The position numbers and the translations under genes are program-made. Under the pieces are notes generated by a model. That model did no database searches, was not told where the DNA came from, and saw nothing but the letters and a program-made list of their open reading frames with translations. This document shows, one piece after another, positions 1 through 10,910 of a stretch of 64,000 nt of DNA. Each line of letters begins with the position of its first letter. The first letter of the stretch is position 1. Source of the stretch: Scalesia atractyloides (lineage: Eukaryota > Streptophyta > Magnoliopsida > Asterales > Asteraceae); assembly GCA_947069175.1 (NCBI GenBank), contig CAMTDV010000018.1, forward strand, positions 39,444,869 to 39,508,868, read 5' to 3'.

Positions 1-2
1 TA

Positions 3-155
3 GGCGATGTAGAGATCGAAGACGTTCAAGACCAAACAAGACAAGTAGTGAATGGGCATCGGCTTAAACCGTATTTGGAAGGCAAGGATATCAACATGCT
101 CGAGGTTGATGAAGTTGGTTACCTTCTACGCCCACATGATGAGGTGATCAATTGA
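3..155 (+). CDS. Integrase C-terminus (partial) of the Athila-like polyprotein
   Basis: This open frame enters from the left edge and stops at TGA 153-155. It contains VNGHRLKPYLEG, the very common C-terminal integrase tail of plant Ty3/gypsy polyproteins (V-N-G-x-R-L-K-P-Y), followed by about 25 acidic and hydrophobic residues. The catalytic DDE core is outside the window. It would be the end of a gag-pol polyprotein made in the cytoplasm and cleaved by the element protease. No start codon is expected here. The frame is clean over its 50 codons, although downstream coding sequence of the same element is heavily mutated. Confidence 0.8.
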   Translation, partial: GDVEIEDVQDQTRQVVNGHRLKPYLEGKDINMLEVDEVGYLLRPHDEVIN

Positions 156-391
156 GAGGCCTAGGTTTGTTTGGTGTAGTTTTAGTCTAGTTTAGTTAGT
201 TTTGAAACTTTTACCGTTCTCGTCATGTATTGTGTTTAACCCAAGTGTGGGGAAGTTCTCATGAATTTTTCTCCGACACGGTGTTGGGGATAACACAGGT
301 TTTTTATGGGGGTTGGGTATAATTTATGTTTTTTTAAATTATAAAAAAATAAAGTAAAAACGCCCAGTGGTCACCATAATTTATGTTGCCC

Positions 392-547
392 ACCATAGCT
401 TACGGTGGGCCCTAGGGAAACAAGACTCTTACGGTAGTGACCCACTGAGTTATGGTGCTCCTTTACGGTGTCCAGAGCCACAGTAGCTTATGATACCCAT
501 CGTAGCATACGGTGGGCTCTAGCGATGTGGGGTCTGGTTATAATAAA
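392..547 (+). promoter_or_regulatory. Candidate internal promoter for the third ORF
   Basis: ACCATAGCTTACGGT lies at 392-406 and a variant, CGTAGCATACGGTGG, follows near 501-515. TATAATAAA is at 539-547, about 25-30 bp after the last motif copy. The same motif in the opposite arm order (ACCGTAAGCTACGGT) occurs twice in the 3' LTR of this element at 4428-4442 and 4505-4519. The motif and TATA-like site are seen directly; promoter function is inferred. Confidence 0.45.
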
Positions 548-883
548 AAAAACCTGAAAATCTTACAAATTTTCCTAAGCACATATGGGGTTCACCCTCT
601 TTTACCACATATTTCTTCTTCCTTCTCTACTAACATTCCCAAATCAAAACCCTAACTTCCATAGCTTCATCTCCTTGCTATTTTTTCAAACTCAACCAAT
701 TCTCGAGATTCTTAGGTCAATCTTGACTAAAATTTTGCAAGGATTATAGATTTGTGTTTGTATTGTGAAGATTCCTAGATTTAGGCTGTCAATTTTGGGC
801 ATTTTTGTCCGAAATTTTTTGGGTGAAGTGGGTTTTGGTTTGTTTTGAGAGTTTTTGGTATTCTTACATTCTACAAGGCAAAG

Positions 884-1214
884 GTATGTGATTTCTTTTC
901 AGTATTTGTGGTACATTGCAGAATTGTAAGTAATTCATGCTTTTGTTCTTACACACTTGCTTGTAGTTGTTAGAATGGTATGCACTTGATGATTTTTGTA
1001 TGGATTGTGGTTGTGGATGTTAAGTAATGTGATAGAAATACAATGTTGGTCAGAATTTTACTAAATCTAGTCAAAATAATGCACAAATTTTTAAACACAA
1101 AATGGACATCATGCTTTGTCTAACATCCACAACCATAGAGATAAGCAAGTGTGGGGATGTTTAGGTTAATGAGTAGAAAATTTAACTTGTTTGTTTGTGT
1201 GAATTGTTTTGTAG
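884..1214 (+). other. Candidate 5'UTR intron
   Basis: A good plant donor, AAG/GTATGTG, sits at 881-890. A T-rich acceptor ending TTTTGTAG sits at 1207-1214, directly before ATG 1215-1217. The 331 bp between them is T-rich and has no coding sequence. Spliced messages for the env-like third ORF are known in Athila/Cyclops-type elements; splicing here is predicted from sequence only. Confidence 0.45.
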
Positions 1215-2975
1215 ATGGGTCTTGAAACGAGAGACAAAGTGAAAGGTGTAGTCGGGTCATCTTGTAACCCGAAAGATCAACCAAAATGAAGGAGGTTAGT
1301 GTTACAAAGGGATGTGCAAGAGGAGGAAGAAGAACAGCAGCAATAAGAGGAGGTGGTTTATGTCAAATCGAATTGGTCATCCGGGCTGATCAACCAGATA
1401 GATGACAACCTGAACTGTTTCATGACAAGATGAACTCATTAACTACAGAAATGGGGGGTTCATATGTGAGAAAGTGGTCCGAGAAAAAGACTTTGGGCCT
1501 TTCGATGTCATCAATAAGTTTAAGGCGTTAGGATGGGAGGCGGCTCTGAAATGTTATGATGAGGATAACAATAATTTGTTCGCAGATGACATTCAAGAAG
1601 TGGTTGGCTACGTTGACATGCCCACCATATAAAAAGCCGTTGACAATGAAACCAACCGGAACGATGAATGGTATTGAGGTGAGGATGTCGTTCGAGACAT
1701 TAAGGCAAATAGCAAGATTTTATAGTAAGCCCGCAAACAAGTACATGTTCCCAAGTTTGGATGATCTTTACTTCCAACCCGAGAAGCACCCAATGTAGGA
1801 TACGATGGTTGAGGCTTTATTTTTGCTAGGCAGGGGGTAGGAAAGCTTTGTAGGAAGAATTTGAGAATCGAGGCAAAATTGATGTTGGTGATTTGTTTGC
1901 ATAATGTAATTCCAAGAAGGGGTGATAAGGTATAAGTCTGTTATCATGAGGTGCCCATTTTGTATACCTTGCTACATGGAACACATCTTATCCCATTTTG
2001 AACTTGGTGTTTAATAATGTGTGTATAAGCCGATATAGTGTCAGGGAGGAAGATAATACCTCTCTGCCAATTGATCACGGCATTGCTGAAGTTGTATGGT
2101 GTCGTTGGTGCTGATGATAGCGGAACATCTAAAAAGCATAAGTCATTCGATTTGATGAAGTTGGGTGTTGGTTGGGAGTACAAGGAGTCGGAGAGGTATC
2201 ATAAGTTGAAAAGTGATGGTAAAAGATGGAGAGTGTTGAAGGCTGATGCGAGACTGTTGCTACCGGGCGAGGCAGATGAGCCGGAGAGCGAAAAGGAAGC
2301 ACCCCAAAGTGGGGATGATGATTACCAAGACAACCCGAGTGAGCTTGTAGCGATGAAGATGGAGGAGGTTGGGTCAAGCTGGGGTACCCGAAGGAGGGGC
2401 CACCTCAATTTGCTTACACGAGGGGGCGCTGTTTGATTACACGGATCAACCATTTGATCCAAGCTAGGCCCATCGGGGGTCTATGCGGGTTGTTATGATC
2501 AATACTCGACCGCCCACGTATTATCATTGGGCGGATACTATACAAGCGTCTTTTGACCATCATACGTTTGTAGGGGCGAGTATAGAGCAGGTGTTGAAGT
2601 AAGGGCATGATAGACAGGAGGCATGGAATCACACACACGCTGACACATTCGAGCAGGAGATGAACAACAGGTATTTGGATGGATAGGAACCGGCGTATGC
2701 AAGATGCTTGGCATGCGGGACAGCCGGTCGTGGCTGACCCACCGATTGTGGATTACATTACCCTACCACCATATGATGGTAGTGTTTCATATCCTACGTC
2801 GTTGTTGCATCATTCCATGTGGGTGGATCCACGTCATGACCAAGTTATGCATGAAGCTGTGCAACAACCTGGAGGAGGTGAAGGAGGTAGTAGTAGCGGT
2901 CAAGGTGCATTTGGGTTTGGAGAGTTTTCAGACGTCATGATGTCCATATTTGGGCCACCTCAACCGCGATACTAA
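1215..2975 (+). pseudogene. Decayed third (env-like/transposon-protein) ORF of the Athila-like element
   Basis: ATG 1215 follows a splice acceptor and opens MGLETRDKVKGVVG. The reading then passes through several frames. Recognisable parts are KFKALGWEAALKCYD near 1520 and SGRKIIPLCQLITALLKLYG near 2041-2100. After these come acidic residues (about 2260-2340) and a glycine/serine-rich tail ending at 2975. The layout matches the third ORF of Athila-type elements, often annotated as a putative plant transposon protein: a conserved globular N-part and a low-complexity tail. Several in-frame stops (for example near 1630, 1797, 2436) and frameshifts make it a pseudogene. Its role in live relatives is unproven. 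I did not find a convincing signal peptide or transmembrane segment, so env-like is a positional label only. Confidence 0.55.
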
Positions 2976-4204
2976 TGAGCGGCACCGCCAGCTAGTCAGG
3001 TTGTATCTTATCTTGTACAGTTTGTTTCTTATTTCTTTTAAATATTGTGGAGTTGTGTTGTTTTAATGTGAAGGGTTGAGAAAGTTGGGGGTGTTTAGTA
3101 ATGGTGTAAATATGATGAAAAAACAAGAGTTGGGTCATGTTGTGATCACTTCTTCAAAAGCCGTACATTGGGGACAATGTATCCTACGTGTGGGGATGGG
3201 GAAACTTTTGAAAAAAAATTAAAAAAATAAATAATAAAAGTGCCCGTTTGGATTGAATGCTTAACATTGCACCTACACAACGTACCGACACCCTTGTGTC
3301 CTTACATAGTGAGCGTTTGGGCCACACATTTGCATTGATTAATTCTTTCTTTGATTGAGAGTGGAAATGTGTGGCAGTACGTTTGAACTTGTGCATTAGA
3401 TGCATTTCGAGGCCATAGCTTAGCATGTAGGTGAAAATGATAAAGGCAGTAGGTTAGCCTCGTCTCGATGTGTGTGAGTGCAGGAACTTGGGGGTTGGGC
3501 CTCATACATTTCATATGTGAGCGTGGTATAGAGAGGGGCGGGGTTTTGGTCTATTAGTAGCCATGGTTGAGCTTTGTGCCTATCGTTTGATAACCTGTAC
3601 CTACCTCCCAGATGTTTTTGCTTGTTTGAGAAGACCCAGCCTAGCAGTTCTCTTATGTTTAATGTTTAGTTAAAAAGAGAAATATTGATGAGAAAAACAA
3701 AAATAATGAGAATAAGTGTTTGTAGTAGTTTGAAAAAGAAAAAAAAAACGAAAAATGAAGCAAAATGTCGTAGTTAGTAGCTGTGTTTGTTTAGATATAA
3801 TAATAAGGCTGGGTCGGATCATAGCCTCTCGCTACATACGTTTTCCTCATTCCATACCTTGACACTTAGCCTCGTTACAACCATTTAAGTCCTTTTGATT
3901 TACATGCATGTTTTAGCGTTTATCTAGGAGAAGGCTCGACTATTGCACAAGCTTATTATTGTGAGATCACATATATGCCTTGAGTGTATTCTGGCACATT
4001 TTTGCTAGCTATCATATATTCACCGAGAGGAGTGTTATTATGAGGGGTTGTTGCGTGGTTTTGTAATGGGAACCTTGTAAAAAAAGATGGGTGCTTATTT
4101 GGTTTGGGTCACTATATTGTGTTAAGTGATTGTGTGGTTAAAATAGTCGGTGGGGTGTTTCGAATGAGTTGCTTGGGGGCAAGCAACAGGTAAGTGTGGG
4201 GATG
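2976..4204 (+). other. Noncoding 3' spacer and purine tract of the Athila-like element
   Basis: No ORF here resembles a protein. The phrases GTGTGGGGA and TGTGGGGATG recur (about 3190 and 4194-4204). The last one directly precedes the LTR and is the best polypurine-tract candidate (about 4192-4204). A 1.2 kb noncoding spacer before the 3' LTR is usual in Athila elements. Confidence 0.5.
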
Positions 4205-5325
4205 TGACAAGTGGACTGTAGGAAAACCCTTAAATCATTTAATTATAATGAAAATCGCATGTTTAATTGGGTTATGTTAAGGGATTGGATGACTACGGTA
4301 TGTTTCTAATGTCAGGTACAAAAGGCGTAAAAAGACAAAATTAAAGAAAGCTTGGTGAAGAGCGGAAGTGGAAAGTAAAGATGAAGTTGCTTGAATAATT
4401 AAGAAAGTTAAAGCTGGTTTCTACTGTACCGTAAGCTACGGTAGGCTCTGTAGCGTAAAAGGTCTGGTAGCTCAGTAACTTGCTTCCGTAGGACTTTGAC
4501 GGCCACCGTAAGCTACGGTAGCCATCGTAGCTTATGGTGGAGGCAGACACTGTTTTCCTTTAAAACGAACTTTGGTGGTGACTTTTGGTTATCCTTTTCT
4601 TGGTTTTCGATTCAGAACATGATAGAGGCGATATTAGGGTTGCAAAACAAGATTTTGGGTGTTTCTATCATTGCTTTTTCATCTTTGATTCATATGAATA
4701 ACAAAATTGAAGTGATGATGATCAACTGAACGATGAGTGCCTAATTTCCTTTATGTTTTCTCCCGGATCGTAAGGTTTTCTAAATTGTGGGACAGTAGTT
4801 TGGTCTTTTTGATTATATTTCTATGGTGATTGTGTGTTTGTTTAGTAAATGTTTGTATTGTTAGATTTCTTATTCTGAACCATCTGTTCTTGGTGTCAAT
4901 CAGGATTTATTGGGAGGGATTTGGGGTTTGCTATATGTAACTGATTATCGGGTGATAACCTTGCGTTGTTATAAGTACTTGGTCCCCTTTTACACAATCA
5001 AACACACACTCATAAACTATGTCTATGTAGTTCATCCTAACTAAACTTTGACATTTTCATTCTTAGAAAACCTAAAACCGGGAACAACATTCCTTTTCAT
5101 TTCTGAATTAGAACATGTTAAGTGATAATTAGTTAATTTAAATTTTACAAAAAGCAACTAAACCAAACTTTGAGATTAATTTTCTGCAATTTTAATTTTA
5201 TTAGTCATAATTTACAAGCTACTTAGTAAACGCATTTTCCACAAACTCCCTGTGTTCGATACCATTTACCACTATCTAATTAGTCTATTTGGTTTATTTT
5301 TTAGTGAGACTTCGACCTCACGTCA
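4205..5325 (+). repeat. 3' LTR of the Athila-like element
   Basis: The LTR begins TGAC right after the purine tract and is taken to end in GTCA at 5325, giving a short inverted TGAC...GTCA and a length of about 1.12 kb. It contains two exact ACCGTA-AGC-TACGGT palindromes (4428-4442 and 4505-4519) and a third variant at 4522-4540. A CCTGTGTTCGATACC phrase close to the end is common near the end of Athila LTRs. The right boundary is the weak point, because the partner LTR is off the window and no TSD can be checked. Confidence 0.55.
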
Positions 5326-6727
5326 TCCGTCGCAATAAAACTCCGATGACTTTTCGGATTGTTGTCTATCTCTTCTACGTTCACCTCTTTATCTTTTAGA
5401 GGTAAAATTTGTTCGTTGAAACTCTTTATCGTTAGGGTTATAACATTTCGATCGACTGTTATTGATGGTTGTTCGTTACCTTAGCTGTTTTGGTTGAAGT
5501 TTTGTGGTTTTGTTTCGGTTGTGACCTTGCATGCGTCTTTTCTGAAAACCGTCCGACTAATCAAAGTTGTTTAATTTTTGGGATCGATGATGATAGGGCT
5601 TTTCCCTGATCTGAGATTCTCTTGTTGATTTGTGATTCTATTATTTTTAGTGAGTTGTTTGTCTTTTAGCCATTGCTAAAAATGATGGTTTTGTTATCAA
5701 TGACGATGATGATGCTTTCTTCGGATATTTTATATGTGTTAGGGATTCTGTTTGTTTATAATTCTGATCAGATGTTGTTTGTTGAGGCTTTACAAGATGT
5801 GATCAATGTTGGTAATGATGATGTGATAATCCGAGTTTTTGTTATGGATGAGGATTAAAATAAATATTGATACTAGACATTTAAGATGTTTGTATGTGAT
5901 AATCCGAGTTTTTGTATATCTGTTCATAGTTGGCAAATGTGGTTTGAACTTTTGGTCTCAATGACGATGGCTTTGTGCTAATCTGAAAGTTGCAATGCGT
6001 GTTCTTATTGTCGATGACATCACCCGTCATTTGGCATCGCATTATTACATGCAGCCGTGACGGGCTTCTGAGCCTTTGTCGTTTCGTCTTTTAGACATGC
6101 TAACATGCCTGGCTTACTTTGTATGCTTCTTTATGTTGTACACGTTGCATTGCTTATTTTTGTGCTTCTTAGGCTGGTACAATTGGTTTTATGTGTTGTA
6201 CATTACACTATTTGGATCCTAATTGTTGCTGGAAGCATTAGCTTAGTCATGGTGGGTTTTTGGTGTTGTATGACATTGTTGTTATTTTTGGTTTCGTTTT
6301 ACAAGGCAATTGTTGCTGTAGAAGCGTAATCGTGTTACAAATAGATAGTATTATATATGTTGTAACTTGTGCATTTGTTCTTTTTTGTACATCATTAAGG
6401 TGTAACTTGGGTTATTTGTGTTGTACAATGATATGAGTATATATCTGCTGGGTTAAGACTATGATGTTTGAAGTCTAGTTTGATAAGATTGTGAAGGCTT
6501 AAATAGGAACCGCTTATTTTCGGACTTCCGAGTCAATTTTAGAAAAATAACTTTTAAACAAAGAGTCATTTTGTATGTGTTTTCCTTTTTCAAACAAAAC
6601 GGCTATGGTGATGTGTTTGAGCCAATTCGTTTCACGTTTCAGATTCTTAATACATCTCTATTACTAATGTTTTTATTGTTGTTCGCTTGAAATCTTAGAT
6701 AACTAATATGTATTTTTAGTGTCTAGT
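5326..6727. other. Unassigned DNA upstream of a short ORF
   Basis: This is T-rich DNA with no recognisable coding sequence. It could be the first exon and 5'UTR intron of the ORF at 6728: a polypyrimidine stretch and TTTTTAG acceptor end at 6719, eight bases before the ATG. Short ORFs at 5673-5858 and 6105-6329 are repetitive or purely hydrophobic and are not credited. Confidence 0.3.
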
Positions 6728-6937
6728 ATGTCAACATCAAACGAGGATACGGATGTCTTAGAAAGGCTCACGCGTATTCTTCAAGATCTCATAGAATCTG
6801 ACAAGCATATTAATCACAAATTGACCGAACTCACCGAAAGGGTTTGTAAGATTCGTGAGAAACAAGCGGAGTCGCAACTAGCAATAGACGCGCATAAAGC
6901 GCGTTATGTTAGCAAACATAACGTTGAAAGAAAATAA
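6728..6937 (+). CDS. Hypothetical 69-residue coiled-coil protein
   Basis: I do not recognise this family. The ORF begins MSTSNEDTDVLERLTRILQD and ends in a lysine/arginine tail. Roughly residues 8-55 show heptad-like leucine, isoleucine and valine spacing with charged residues, as in a short coiled coil. No membrane segment or signal peptide is seen. I chose the second ATG (6728) over the one at 6719, because TTTTTAG just upstream looks like a splice acceptor for a 5'UTR intron. An AT-rich, 3'UTR-like stretch follows. It could be a small host gene, the last exon of a larger one, or a transposon fragment. Codon use looks protein-like, but that is a weak argument at this length. Confidence 0.3.
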   Translation: MSTSNEDTDVLERLTRILQDLIESDKHINHKLTELTERVCKIREKQAESQLAIDAHKARYVSKHNVERK

Positions 6938-7179
6938 GTCTAGGTATTAGACTTTCTTAAATAACTTAGATTGTAAATTATGTTATTATATTGTAAACAA
7001 TCAATGTTAGTGTAATAGTTAATCCTTTATGTTTGGCTAACGATTCATGTTCAAATTTACATGCCCAATGCGACAGGTGTTACATATGAAGTAAAATAAT
7101 CAAAATATATATGTTTGACAGAATTTCACCCAAATGAAAATTGAATGTTTTTCTTTCTAAATCTAATCATTGACGCTCA
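6938..7179. other. AT-rich DNA after the short ORF
   Basis: The first 100 bp are plausible 3'UTR. Nothing else is recognised. Confidence 0.3.
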
Positions 7180-7300
7180 TGGCATTATAGCTTAATGGCA
7201 TTTTGGGAGTGAGATAAGGCTTAGAGACCATTAGGTCATGGGTTTGATTCTCACAAGAGGAGTTTTCCCAGATTTATTGGATTTCCTTCTGAATTGGTGT
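7180..7300 (+). mobile_element. tRNA-derived SINE head
   Basis: TAGCTTAATGG at 7188-7198 fits the RNA polymerase III A box, and GGTTTGATTCTC at 7241-7252 fits the B box. They are 53 bp apart, the spacing seen in tRNAs and tRNA-derived SINEs. The flanking sequence does not fold as a tRNA, so a SINE is preferred over a tRNA gene. The 3' end is not clear; GCATTATAG recurs at about 7308 and may mark a boundary. Confidence 0.45.
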
Positions 7301-8604
7301 ATAAGCATTATAGCCTAATGAAGATAAATATGATCGAATGATTCTGTTGGTAATACAATGATATTCGAGTGGTCTGTCAGTGATCAAAATTTGCTATATA
7401 AAAATCTAATCATTGACTTTTGGAATTAACTAAAAAAAGACCCATGTACAATGGGGATATATTTGTCTACAACATGACCAATAAAGGTATGATACATGGT
7501 CAAATAATTAAATCATGACATGTCACTATATTGAAAATTGCACTGAATTTTGCATAAATAGTCAAGAAATTTTTCTTTTTTTCATTAAACTAAATTCGTT
7601 TTTAATCATTAAACTAAATTCGTCATCGACTAGACTCAAACATTTTATTTCAAAGGGAGCAATACCTTAAATTAAATGACTCTACCAATTAAACCCAACC
7701 CCCGTCCCTTTAATCATTATGTGTATAATAGAATACGTCCCATATTTTCCACAAACATTGTAGTATTATACAATCAAACCAATTGTTATTACACTAGTGG
7801 GATTCCTCACATGATGCGTCAAGAGCGCAGTTTCGACGTATCGATTTGGTTTGTTACGTACCGGTACTTGGTATACTTTACGATACCATTTTAATACAAC
7901 TTTGTTTTCAAAAATTGATGTAGGATTAAAATTTCATGTTTTGCTTTTAAAAAACTAGTTATTAGCGAAAAATCAAACCAAAGGGGTTGAGAAAGTATAC
8001 CACTAATAGTATAACGGGTGAAATTGAAACTATTGTTCACATCGATCTACTAGGTGGGAATTTGGTTGGTATGGTTTGGTTTTGTTCGGTTCGGTTCGTT
8101 GTACGGTACGTATACTATAGCGGCAATGAGTCCCATAACCGAAAAAAAGAAGAAACAGTCGTGATATGCCAAAAAGAATATCAACATGTGTTTCATATCG
8201 ATCCAAAACCATAATAATGAATACCGATATTGGTTCTGGTTTTGGTTCTGACAATATCGATATCGATACCGATACCAATGTTGGTATCAGTTTGATTTGG
8301 CATGGTTCGTTACATTAAAGGTAATCACTATAGCTTATAATTACAAATATAATCTATTTTGAATAAATCTCTAATTTCAACAAGCCTGCATATTCACACC
8401 AGAATGTCGAGGGAAAAAACATACACACCTACGTTTTAGCTTCTTTAAAAAGGTTAACTAACATACGTTATTAGAGAAAAACTGAATTACATGAAAACTA
8501 AATAAGTTAAAGACTTATATTAGTTATAGTATAAAAAGTAAAACTGAAAGTAAATAAAACTTGTTATCATATAATAAATTCACTAGTCATATCCTAACTA
8601 AGCT
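7301..8604. other. AT-rich DNA with a low-complexity TCGGTA/ATACCGAT patch
   Basis: Most of this is AT-rich with no gene. From about 7840 to 8310 there are degenerate runs of GGTTCGGTT and GATACCGATACC. Such patches commonly lie in non-autonomous DNA transposons of plants. No terminal inverted repeats or TSD could be fixed, so no element is called. Confidence 0.35.
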
Positions 8605-9440
8605 ATCACTTACCTCGTTGCATTAGCACACAACCCAACCCTTGATAGGAAGCGTCGGAGTACATGACAAGATCTTCATTTCCCTTCGCTAAAGTTTACC
8701 TCGGAGCCCGTATTAAACTTTCTTTCAATTCCTGAAATGCATAATCATGGTTTAGACCTTATATGAACTTTAGCTCCTTTCTTGTTAGTTTAGTTAATGA
8801 TATCGCGATCTTTGAAAAATCTTGTATAAATCTCTTGTAATATCCTGCCAATCTGAGGAAGTTGCGAGCTTTCAATAGCGTCTTTATAGGATTCCATTGC
8901 ATATATGCTTCAACTTTAGTGGGCTCTACCATTATTCCATTAGGGTTAATGGCATGGCCCAGAAATTGTACTTCGCATAGCCAAAAGGAAAATTTCAGAA
9001 ACCTGGCATATAGTTTCTCTATCCTTCATGTTTCCAATACCTCATTTATGTGACAAGTGTGGTCACATTCTTTCTTTGAATAGATTATAACATCATCAAT
9101 AAACACACACGATTATAGATCGGTCCAACACTAGACTACGTATTCTAATCATCAAATCCATGAATGGAGCAGGAACATTAGTCAAACCAAATGACATTAC
9201 AAGAAATTCGTAATGTTCGCAGCACATACAGAAAGTCATCTTCAGTATGTCTACTTCCTTAACTTTTATTGTTGGTAGCCCGACCTGAAATCGATCCTGG
9301 AGAACCAACTTGCTCCTTGTGTAGGTCAAACAGATTATCAATCCTAGGAAATAGGTACATACCCATTCATATACTTCCATATTTTTTCATCATAAAAAAC
9401 ACCGGTGCGCCCTTGAGATACTCGGTCGTATAACACCTTT
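8605..9440 (-). pseudogene. Reverse transcriptase/RNase H remnant (Ty3/gypsy)
   Basis: The minus strand reads YEFLVMSFGLTNVPAPFMDL at about 9130-9210, the conserved block of Ty3/gypsy reverse transcriptase before the YxDD box. Further left come degraded matches to the thumb and RNase H start, with FLSRVG-like and leucine-rich pieces in changing frames. The catalytic YIDD box is not intact: a frameshift falls in it near 9095. It belongs with the protease and gag pieces to the right, and is non-functional. Confidence 0.65.
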
Positions 9441-9715
9441 ATCTAGGAGGACTTGTAGTTTTGAATCAATTCTTTCATTTTAATTGGATCTAAACAACAC
9501 GTCTCATATGTTGCATACCACAAACACATTACTCTAGTAGACTTACAATTTGCAATTTCTACATCAAAGGACCTTTTTATCTTTTGAACATTACCATGCA
9601 ATACATCAAAAAATGTAGCATCAATAAAAATCATACTTGCACCAAAATAAAAAAATATTGACGCGAGAACATTATTTATCGAAAACTTATCTCTCACCAC
9701 ATCGGGGTTAACCAC
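9441..9715 (-). pseudogene. Retropepsin-like protease remnant (Ty3/gypsy)
   Basis: The minus-strand frame reads NNVLASIFFYFGASMIFIDA, which corresponds to the retropepsin block where live elements have LFDSGADRSFVS-like residues. Here the catalytic D-S-G has become Y-F-G, so the protease would be inactive. Downstream residues (RSFDVEIANCKSTRV) also match the family. In a live element it cuts the gag-pol polyprotein. It lies between a gag zinc-knuckle region and the reverse transcriptase remnant, as expected. Confidence 0.6.
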
Positions 9716-10225
9716 GGTGAAAACTCATGCCTTTGCTTTTGGCTGCTTAACTACCTTCTTGTCAATTTGTTTCTTGTCCCTGAGCCTTTGGCTTCTTGCA
9801 TTCTTTGCTGAGGTGTCAAATCCCTCCTGATTATGACATTTTGGGACATTAGGGCAGTAACTAGTGGAGTGTCCAGTTTTCCCACATCGGTAGAAATGGT
9901 TTGTCCGTACAAGGCACTCATCGAAGTGCTTCTTTTAACACTTCCCGCACAATCTAGTTTCCTCAACCACTATCTTCTTCTCTACGGGACCCAATTTATC
10001 ATTTATGAATCTTTTAGGAGGGTTAGACTACTTCTTCCTGGATTCATCACGAGTTGGTTCATCATCATAAAGTATCCCACCAATCTCCAAGGCTATTTCG
10101 AACGTGTTACGACCACTAGCTTTCAGTGCACGAACCTTAGGTGAATACACCTCAACATAGTATACCATCCACCTCTTCTCTGTGATGATAAGGTACAGGA
10201 CCAACCTTGCCATTTCAATATACTT
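9716..10225 (-). pseudogene. Gag C-terminal part with zinc knuckle (Ty3/gypsy)
   Basis: The stretch nearest the insertion (10028-10225) reads RWMVYYVEVYSPKVRALKAS and a following EIALEIGGILYDDE, typical of plant Ty3/gypsy gag. Further left, RCGKTGHSTSYCPN supplies the CX2C...H...C zinc-knuckle region at about 9840-9890, with a stop just upstream in the lysine-rich linker. Gag coats the RNA in the virus-like particle. The frame resumes on the far side of the solo LTR at 13268, which shows that the LTR landed inside this gene. Confidence 0.65.
10221..10225. repeat. Target-site duplication tactt (left copy)
   Basis: It is identical to 13268-13272 on the other side of the 3.04 kb solo LTR. The gag frame reads through once the LTR and one copy are removed. 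Confidence 0.85.
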
Positions 10226-10671
10226 TGTAACACCCGAAATCGCGTAATACAACACACGCGGCGGGAACACTTGGGAGTCACGTTACAAATTGTTTCACAA
10301 CACATGGTACTCAAAATTTTGTTTTATTGAATTATCAAATTACATTGTCTTGGAGTAATGGATATGAAATACAATGAAAATGTCTTTCAAGTTTTAAAGT
10401 CACTAAAGCCCGAGTCCATCCTATGTGTAGCGTGACGACAATCTTCACAAACGTAATCCTGAAACATATGTGAAAATAGGTACGTCAGCATAAAAATGCC
10501 TGTGAGTAACATAGGTTTTTGTAATGATGATTCATGTCTTCGAATGTTTTAAAGAATAGTTTAATCAATACAAAAGTAGCCATGAATCGTTATAGAAATG
10601 TTTCTTTTATGTAATCATATGAAAATTAAATGAAATAAAAGAAAGGATGCATGGTTAACTTCTTGTGTAAG

Positions 10672-10910
10672 AATGTCATGTCTTGTATAAACCAATATCA
10701 TGTGTAAATCAAATGTCATGTATAAACCAATGTCATGTGTAAACCAGATGTCATGTATAAACCAATGTCTTTGTTATAAACCAATCGTCCTTGTTGTAAA
10801 CAAATCGTCCTTGTCATGTATAAATCAATGTCTTCGTATAACCAAATAGTTGTGTATAAAACAACGTTTTTGAATAAACAAGGGTTTGTTTAAATCCAAA
10901 AGTTATGTCT
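10672..10910. repeat. Degenerate minisatellite in the solo LTR
   Basis: Units of about 20-22 bp around TGTCATGTATAAACCAA repeat roughly ten times with decay. Similar but looser ATGT-rich repeats continue at 11140-11350. Confidence 0.6.

Larger units (their letters stand above)
156..1214 (+). other. Noncoding leader between integrase and third ORF
   Basis: No coding sequence is visible. The stretch contains copies of an ACCRTA-type palindrome (392-406 and near 500-514), a TATA-like site at 539-547, a pyrimidine-rich leader around 600-660, and a plausible intron (884-1214). It looks like a promoter plus spliced 5'UTR for the next ORF. Confidence 0.5.
1..5325 (+). mobile_element. Athila-like Ty3/gypsy retrotransposon, 3' part
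   Basis: The window opens inside an LTR retrotransposon and holds its 3' end. In order there are the last 50 codons of the integrase, a noncoding leader with its own TATA-like site and 5'UTR intron, a decayed third ORF, a long noncoding tail, a purine tract and one LTR. A third ORF after pol and a long spacer before the 3' LTR are typical of the Athila/Tat branch of Ty3/gypsy. The 5' LTR, gag and most of pol lie to the left of the window. Stops and frameshifts in the third ORF show this copy is dead. Confidence 0.75.

Noticed and set aside
6105..6329. 74-residue very hydrophobic ORF
   Set aside because: Composition follows from T-rich DNA (TTTTG/TTGT words); no family, no conserved polar residues, no good context.
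7180..7300. Functional tRNA gene
   Set aside because: A and B boxes are present, but arms do not pair into a cloverleaf.
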